Below are positions 5,375 to 8,437 of a DNA stretch of 8,437 nucleotides, in pieces. The translations under genes were made by a program, and so were the position numbers. The stretch lies in contig JAZLBZ010000022.1 of the NCBI GenBank assembly GCA_045613945.1, positions 1 to 8,437 on the forward strand, given 5' to 3'. A model generated the notes under the pieces. That model was not told where the DNA came from, made no database searches, and worked only from the letters and a program-made list of their open reading frames with translations. Each line of letters begins with the position of its first letter. Positions within the stretch are counted from its first letter, which is position 1. Source of the stretch: HGM04593 sp045613945. Its GTDB lineage: Bacteria > Bacteroidota > Bacteroidia > Bacteroidales > Bacteroidaceae.

Positions 5375-5480
5375 CGCCGCTTATTGTGGGTGCGCCTGCG
5401 AACGGTGCTTTTTATATTGCCGCAATTGGCTGAAAACAAGGGGAAATTAACCTAAAATACTAACTTTTAATTAACAAAAA

Positions 5481-8126
5481 ATGAAGAGATTTACTTCTTT
5501 GATGCTGACATTGCTTTTTGCAGTGACAGCGTGGGCGCAGAGCTCACTGCGTGTTAGCGAGGGTTTGCTTGCTACACAGACCGACACTCAGTACTCTTGG
5601 ACATCACAGAAGATTACAAAAGCTGATGATGCTACAAAACTGCGTGTAACATTTATGGCTACTTCTAACAATGAGAAACCTGCAGGTTTCCCTTGCGTTG
5701 CAATCGCAGAGTTCTATCTCTATGACAAGAACGGTGCTGCAGTTGCTCTTACAGAGGCTAATTTCAGCAGTAATGCAACTCATGACGGTGAGGGCTCAAT
5801 CGCAGAGTTGTGCGATGGTGCTACAACCAAGCAGGAGGGTGAGGGTGATAACGATTGGTACTGGCACTCACAGTGGAGCGGTACACCAAACCCTTATGGC
5901 TATCACTATCTCGAGATTGATTTGGTTAACGTTCCGGAGGGTACAGACCTTAGCGAGTTCTCTTTCGGTTGGGTTACACGTCGTGCTCAGGCTTCTCCTG
6001 CTGATGTTATTATTTCAACTGGTACTTCAACAGCAGATGCAGCAAGGAATGCAAACAGCCAGATGCTTCCAAAGGTGTCAACAGATATTGTATATCTTTA
6101 CACTATCAAGAGCGTACGTTCAAAGAACTATTTGAGATATAGCGAGGAGAATGTTAAGCCTGTTCAGAATTCAGCTGTGGCAAATGAGAGCTACTGGTAC
6201 TTTACACAGGGTACTGATGGCAAGGTAGTTCTGCACAACGCGGTTTCGGGCAAGGTGCTTGGTACAAACTTCGAGTTCTCAACCGAGGGTGAGTGGTTCA
6301 TCTCTCCTGCACAATATCGTCCCGGTCTTGTTTTCAGCAAGACTGATGATGTTACTGCTAACAACTGTATCGATGACCAGGGTAATCATACCACTATCGG
6401 TTCTTGGAGCCACAACGCAGGTGACGAAGAGGGTACTACCTGGTTGGTTGAAGAGGTGAAATTGCCATCTTTTGATGTTCCAATGCTCTCTTTGCAGGGT
6501 ATGAAGATTTCTTCTATCGGTGCTGCTGTAACTGAAGTAAATGAGGGTTGGTATATCCTTAACAACGTTGGCCGTGGCAACATTGTGAGCCAGGAGGGAA
6601 ACAGCTGGAAGATGCGCGGTACAGACCAGGTAGCAGCCGGCAACCTTGCACGTGAGAAGGCAGGTTATCTCTTCAAGGTTACAAAGAATGGTGAGAACTA
6701 CAATGTTGTTTCTGGTAACGGTAAATACTTTCAGTTGGGTCGCAACACTGCTTCAACAAGTGCTACTCCAGTGAATATCAAGATTGGTCAGATTAGTGGT
6801 GACAACTTCTACCTCTACGATGCGGATCATGGCAATGCCGCTGATGGTCAGGAGACCGGTTATGGCTTTGTAGGTTGGTCATATGATATTCCTACAAGTG
6901 CAGGTGGTAACGACAGCTACAGACTGCTCCCTGTTGAGCTTGTTGATATTTCTAATATAGAGATGTTGAAGTTGCCACTTACAGAGGCTATTGCGAACGC
7001 TCAGGCTTTGTATGAGAATGTGAATATTGGCGAGGGTCTTGGCCTGTACACAGCACCTGCTGATTTTGAGACTCAGTTTGCTGCTATCGTGACATTCCAT
7101 GATGCAATTAACGAGAATACAACTGCTGCTGAGGTTGAGGCTAAGATTGCCGAGCTTGAGGCTCTTGTTGCTTCATTCAAGCTCAATGCTCTTGTTGCCG
7201 GTAAGTACTACACATTCAGCAACGGTGGTTACTACATTACAAGCGGTGTAACAGATGGTGGTCGTATCGCTTGCAGCGAGACAAAGGATGCAACTGCTAT
7301 CTACTACTTCGATGGCGAGCACCTCTTGGCTTACTCTACAGGTCTCTACTTCGGTTTGAACCAGAGTGATTGGACTTTCGAGGCTGTAGGTTCAGAGGAT
7401 ATCTCAAAAATTACATTTGCTGCTGTTAACGGTGGTACTGCTAACGTGCTCAACATCTGCTCAGGTGGTCGTTGGTTGCACAGAACTGATGCTTACATCA
7501 ACCGTTGCTCAAACAACACTTGTGGCGCGCTCCATGAGTGGACAATCGAGGAGGTTGAGACTCTCCCAGTATCAATCACTGCTGCCGGTTATGCAACATT
7601 CTTCGCTCCTGTAGCAGTTGAGGTTGATGGTGTGACAGCTCACACAGTAACAGTTGACGGTGGCAAGGCTATCTTGAGCGAGGCTCTCACTGTTATCCCT
7701 GCTAACACTGGTGTTGTTCTTAAGGGTGCTGAAGGTACTTACAACTTCGCAATCACAACTGCTGAGGCGTTTAATGGTACTAACCTCATGGCCGGTACAG
7801 TTGCCAAGACTCTTGTAGCAAAGGCCGAGAACACAGAGTGCTATGTTCTTGCTAACGGTGAAGTAGGCGTAGGCTTGTATGCTGCTGTTAATGGCGAGGA
7901 TAAAACTAAGTTCTACAACGCAGGTCACAAGGCTTATCTTGCAGTAAGCCAGGCTAATCCTGCTGCTTACTACAGCTTCCGCTTTGAGGAGGGCACAACC
8001 GGCATTGAGAACGTAGAGGTTGAGAACGCAGTTAAGGCTATCTACGACCTCACAGGTCGCCGTGTTGAGGCTATCACAGCTCCTGGTATTTACATTGTAA
8101 ATGGTAAAAAGGTTTTGGTAAAGTAA
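5481..8126 (+). CDS. Large secreted multidomain protein with C-terminal sorting-type tail
   Basis: An 881-residue protein. Residues 1-19 form a clear signal peptide (MKRFTSLMLTLLFAVTAWA before Gln). Residues about 20-190 look like a beta-rich, carbohydrate-binding-like region. About 204-330, 355-490 and 570-690 each contain the pattern YYFxS/YLYxIxSxRSKxYL...WxIEEV, resembling ricin-type beta-trefoil units. Residues about 499-570 are helical and FIVAR-like (LTEAIANAQALYE, AAEVEAKIAELEALVASF). A beta region starts LPVSITAAGYATFFAPVAVE near 695. Residues about 839-881 (TGIENVE, YDLTGRRVE, GIYIVNGKKVLVK) form the Bacteroidales C-terminal tail, suggesting type IX-like export or surface attachment. 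No catalytic motif is recognised, so a glycan- or surface-binding role is inference only. It is transcribed alone; its GGT/GCT-rich codons suggest high expression. Confidence 0.85.
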   Translation: MKRFTSLMLTLLFAVTAWAQSSLRVSEGLLATQTDTQYSWTSQKITKADDATKLRVTFMATSNNEKPAGFPCVAIAEFYLYDKNGAAVALTEANFSSNATHDGEGSIAELCDGATTKQEGEGDNDWYWHSQWSGTPNPYGYHYLEIDLVNVPEGTDLSEFSFGWVTRRAQASPADVIISTGTSTADAARNANSQMLPKVSTDIVYLYTIKSVRSKNYLRYSEENVKPVQNSAVANESYWYFTQGTDGKVVLHNAVSGKVLGTNFEFSTEGEWFISPAQYRPGLVFSKTDDVTANNCIDDQGNHTTIGSWSHNAGDEEGTTWLVEEVKLPSFDVPMLSLQGMKISSIGAAVTEVNEGWYILNNVGRGNIVSQEGNSWKMRGTDQVAAGNLAREKAGYLFKVTKNGENYNVVSGNGKYFQLGRNTASTSATPVNIKIGQISGDNFYLYDADHGNAADGQETGYGFVGWSYDIPTSAGGNDSYRLLPVELVDISNIEMLKLPLTEAIANAQALYENVNIGEGLGLYTAPADFETQFAAIVTFHDAINENTTAAEVEAKIAELEALVASFKLNALVAGKYYTFSNGGYYITSGVTDGGRIACSETKDATAIYYFDGEHLLAYSTGLYFGLNQSDWTFEAVGSEDISKITFAAVNGGTANVLNICSGGRWLHRTDAYINRCSNNTCGALHEWTIEEVETLPVSITAAGYATFFAPVAVEVDGVTAHTVTVDGGKAILSEALTVIPANTGVVLKGAEGTYNFAITTAEAFNGTNLMAGTVAKTLVAKAENTECYVLANGEVGVGLYAAVNGEDKTKFYNAGHKAYLAVSQANPAAYYSFRFEEGTTGIENVEVENAVKAIYDLTGRRVEAITAPGIYIVNGKKVLVK

Positions 8127-8139
8127 AGCCTCCCCCTAA

Positions 8140-8195
8140 CCCCCTCCCTAATGAGGGGGAACTGGAGCCCCACCTAACCTCCCCCTGAGGGGGGA
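8140..8195 (+). terminator. Two C/G-rich hairpins after the secreted-protein gene
   Basis: CCCCCTC (8140-8146)/GAGGGGG (8153-8159) has a 6-nt loop, and TCCCCC (8180-8185)/GGGGGA (8190-8195) a 4-nt loop. The second is followed by AATTTAAAA, only a weak U-tract. They probably end or protect the transcript. The CCTCCCC...GAGGGG style looks like a dispersed intergenic repeat of this genome group. Confidence 0.55.
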
Positions 8196-8256
8196 ATTTA
8201 AAAGGGCCAATATTAAATAACTTTCCACTTAATTAAATAGAGTGAATTAGAAAAGT

Positions 8257-8291
8257 CCTCCAAACTCTCCCCATTATGGGGGAGACGGAGG
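8257..8291 (+). terminator. Third C/G-rich hairpin
   Basis: CCTCC (8257-8261)/GGAGG (8287-8291) encloses TCTCCCC (8266-8272)/GGGGAGA (8279-8285). It is followed by GGGCCAATTTT, and the second hairpin is followed by nearly the same sequence, GGGCCAATATT at 8204-8214, so the hairpin and its tail are repeated as a unit. It lies 19 bp before the next ATG, so it could also shape that gene's leader. Confidence 0.5.
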
Positions 8292-8309
8292 GGGCCAATT
8301 TTACGATAT

Positions 8310-8437
8310 ATGAAGAAGACTTATGTATCACCTCTTGCAACAGAGGTAAGCGTAGCAGCAGAGTCAATGCTCGCTGCATCATTGCAGATTAACAGTGAAA
8401 AGACAGTAGATACCTCAAACGGTGGTCAGCTCTCAGG
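8310..8437 (+). CDS. Small Bacteroidales peptide, 5' part (runs off the window)
   Basis: The ATG at 8310 opens MKKTYVSPLATEVSVAAESM, then LAASLQINSEKTVDTSNGGQ and LS before the window ends. The opening MKKTYxSPxxxxV..E.M.A.SL.I is characteristic of short (roughly 60-80 residue) uncharacterised proteins common in Prevotella-like genomes; this is recognition from memory. It has no signal-peptide hydrophobic core. It follows the secreted-protein gene after 183 bp with three hairpins, so cotranscription is uncertain. Its function is unknown. Only 42 complete codons are visible. Confidence 0.7.
   Translation, partial: MKKTYVSPLATEVSVAAESMLAASLQINSEKTVDTSNGGQLS

Noticed and set aside
5392..5413. 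Attenuator in the leader of the large secreted-protein gene (GCGCC/GGTGC then TTTTT)
   Set aside because: The stem is only five pairs including a G-U and no competing structure or leader peptide was seen.

Overview
The window looks like a gut-type Bacteroidales genome, most likely Prevotellaceae or a close relative. Three things point there. Gene starts follow A/T-rich leaders without a clear Shine-Dalgarno. One perfect Bacteroidetes promoter (TTTG-N20-TATTTTTG) can be read. The large secreted protein ends in a Bacteroidales C-terminal tail of the form YDLxGRRV...GIYIxNGKKVLVK. The genus is inference; no rRNA or tRNA gene is present.

Region 1-281 holds no gene. It carries two tandem copies of a structured repeat with period 103, whose inner hairpin is preserved by compensatory changes. 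Region 282-2806 is a two-gene plus-strand operon: peptide deformylase (def) overlapping by ATGA a 663-residue exported TPR protein. The deformylase lacks seven residues exactly at motif 1, including the active-site Gln. Region 2807-3469 contains GC-rich tandem hairpins, an orphan piece of a secretion tail (2903-3010), short 8-bp tandem repeats and a cluster of perfect inverted repeats between convergent genes.

Region 3470-5071 is a complete three-gene toxin-antitoxin operon on the minus strand, hipB-hipS-hipT, with every junction overlapping by ATGA. It has a consensus promoter, two operator-like palindromes bracketing that promoter and a hairpin just past the last stop. HipT keeps the SIS phosphorylation motif and the kinase residues; HipS is a separate copy of the HipA N-terminal subdomain; HipB is a 66-residue DNA-binding protein. 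The module is bracketed by two copies of a ~46-bp sequence (3295-3341 and 5156-5201), which suggests it is a cassette or sits between two members of a dispersed repeat.

Region 5202-8126 is a leader with a -7 box and then an 881-residue secreted multidomain protein with a signal peptide and sorting-type tail. Its codon use (GGT, GCT, ACA rich) differs from the GCC/GAC-rich def-TPR operon. Region 8127-8309 holds three C/G-rich hairpins, and a small Bacteroidales peptide gene starts at 8310 and runs off the end. The clearest candidates for follow-up are the def active-site deletion, the HipBST system with its flanking repeats, and the covarying repeat at the start.
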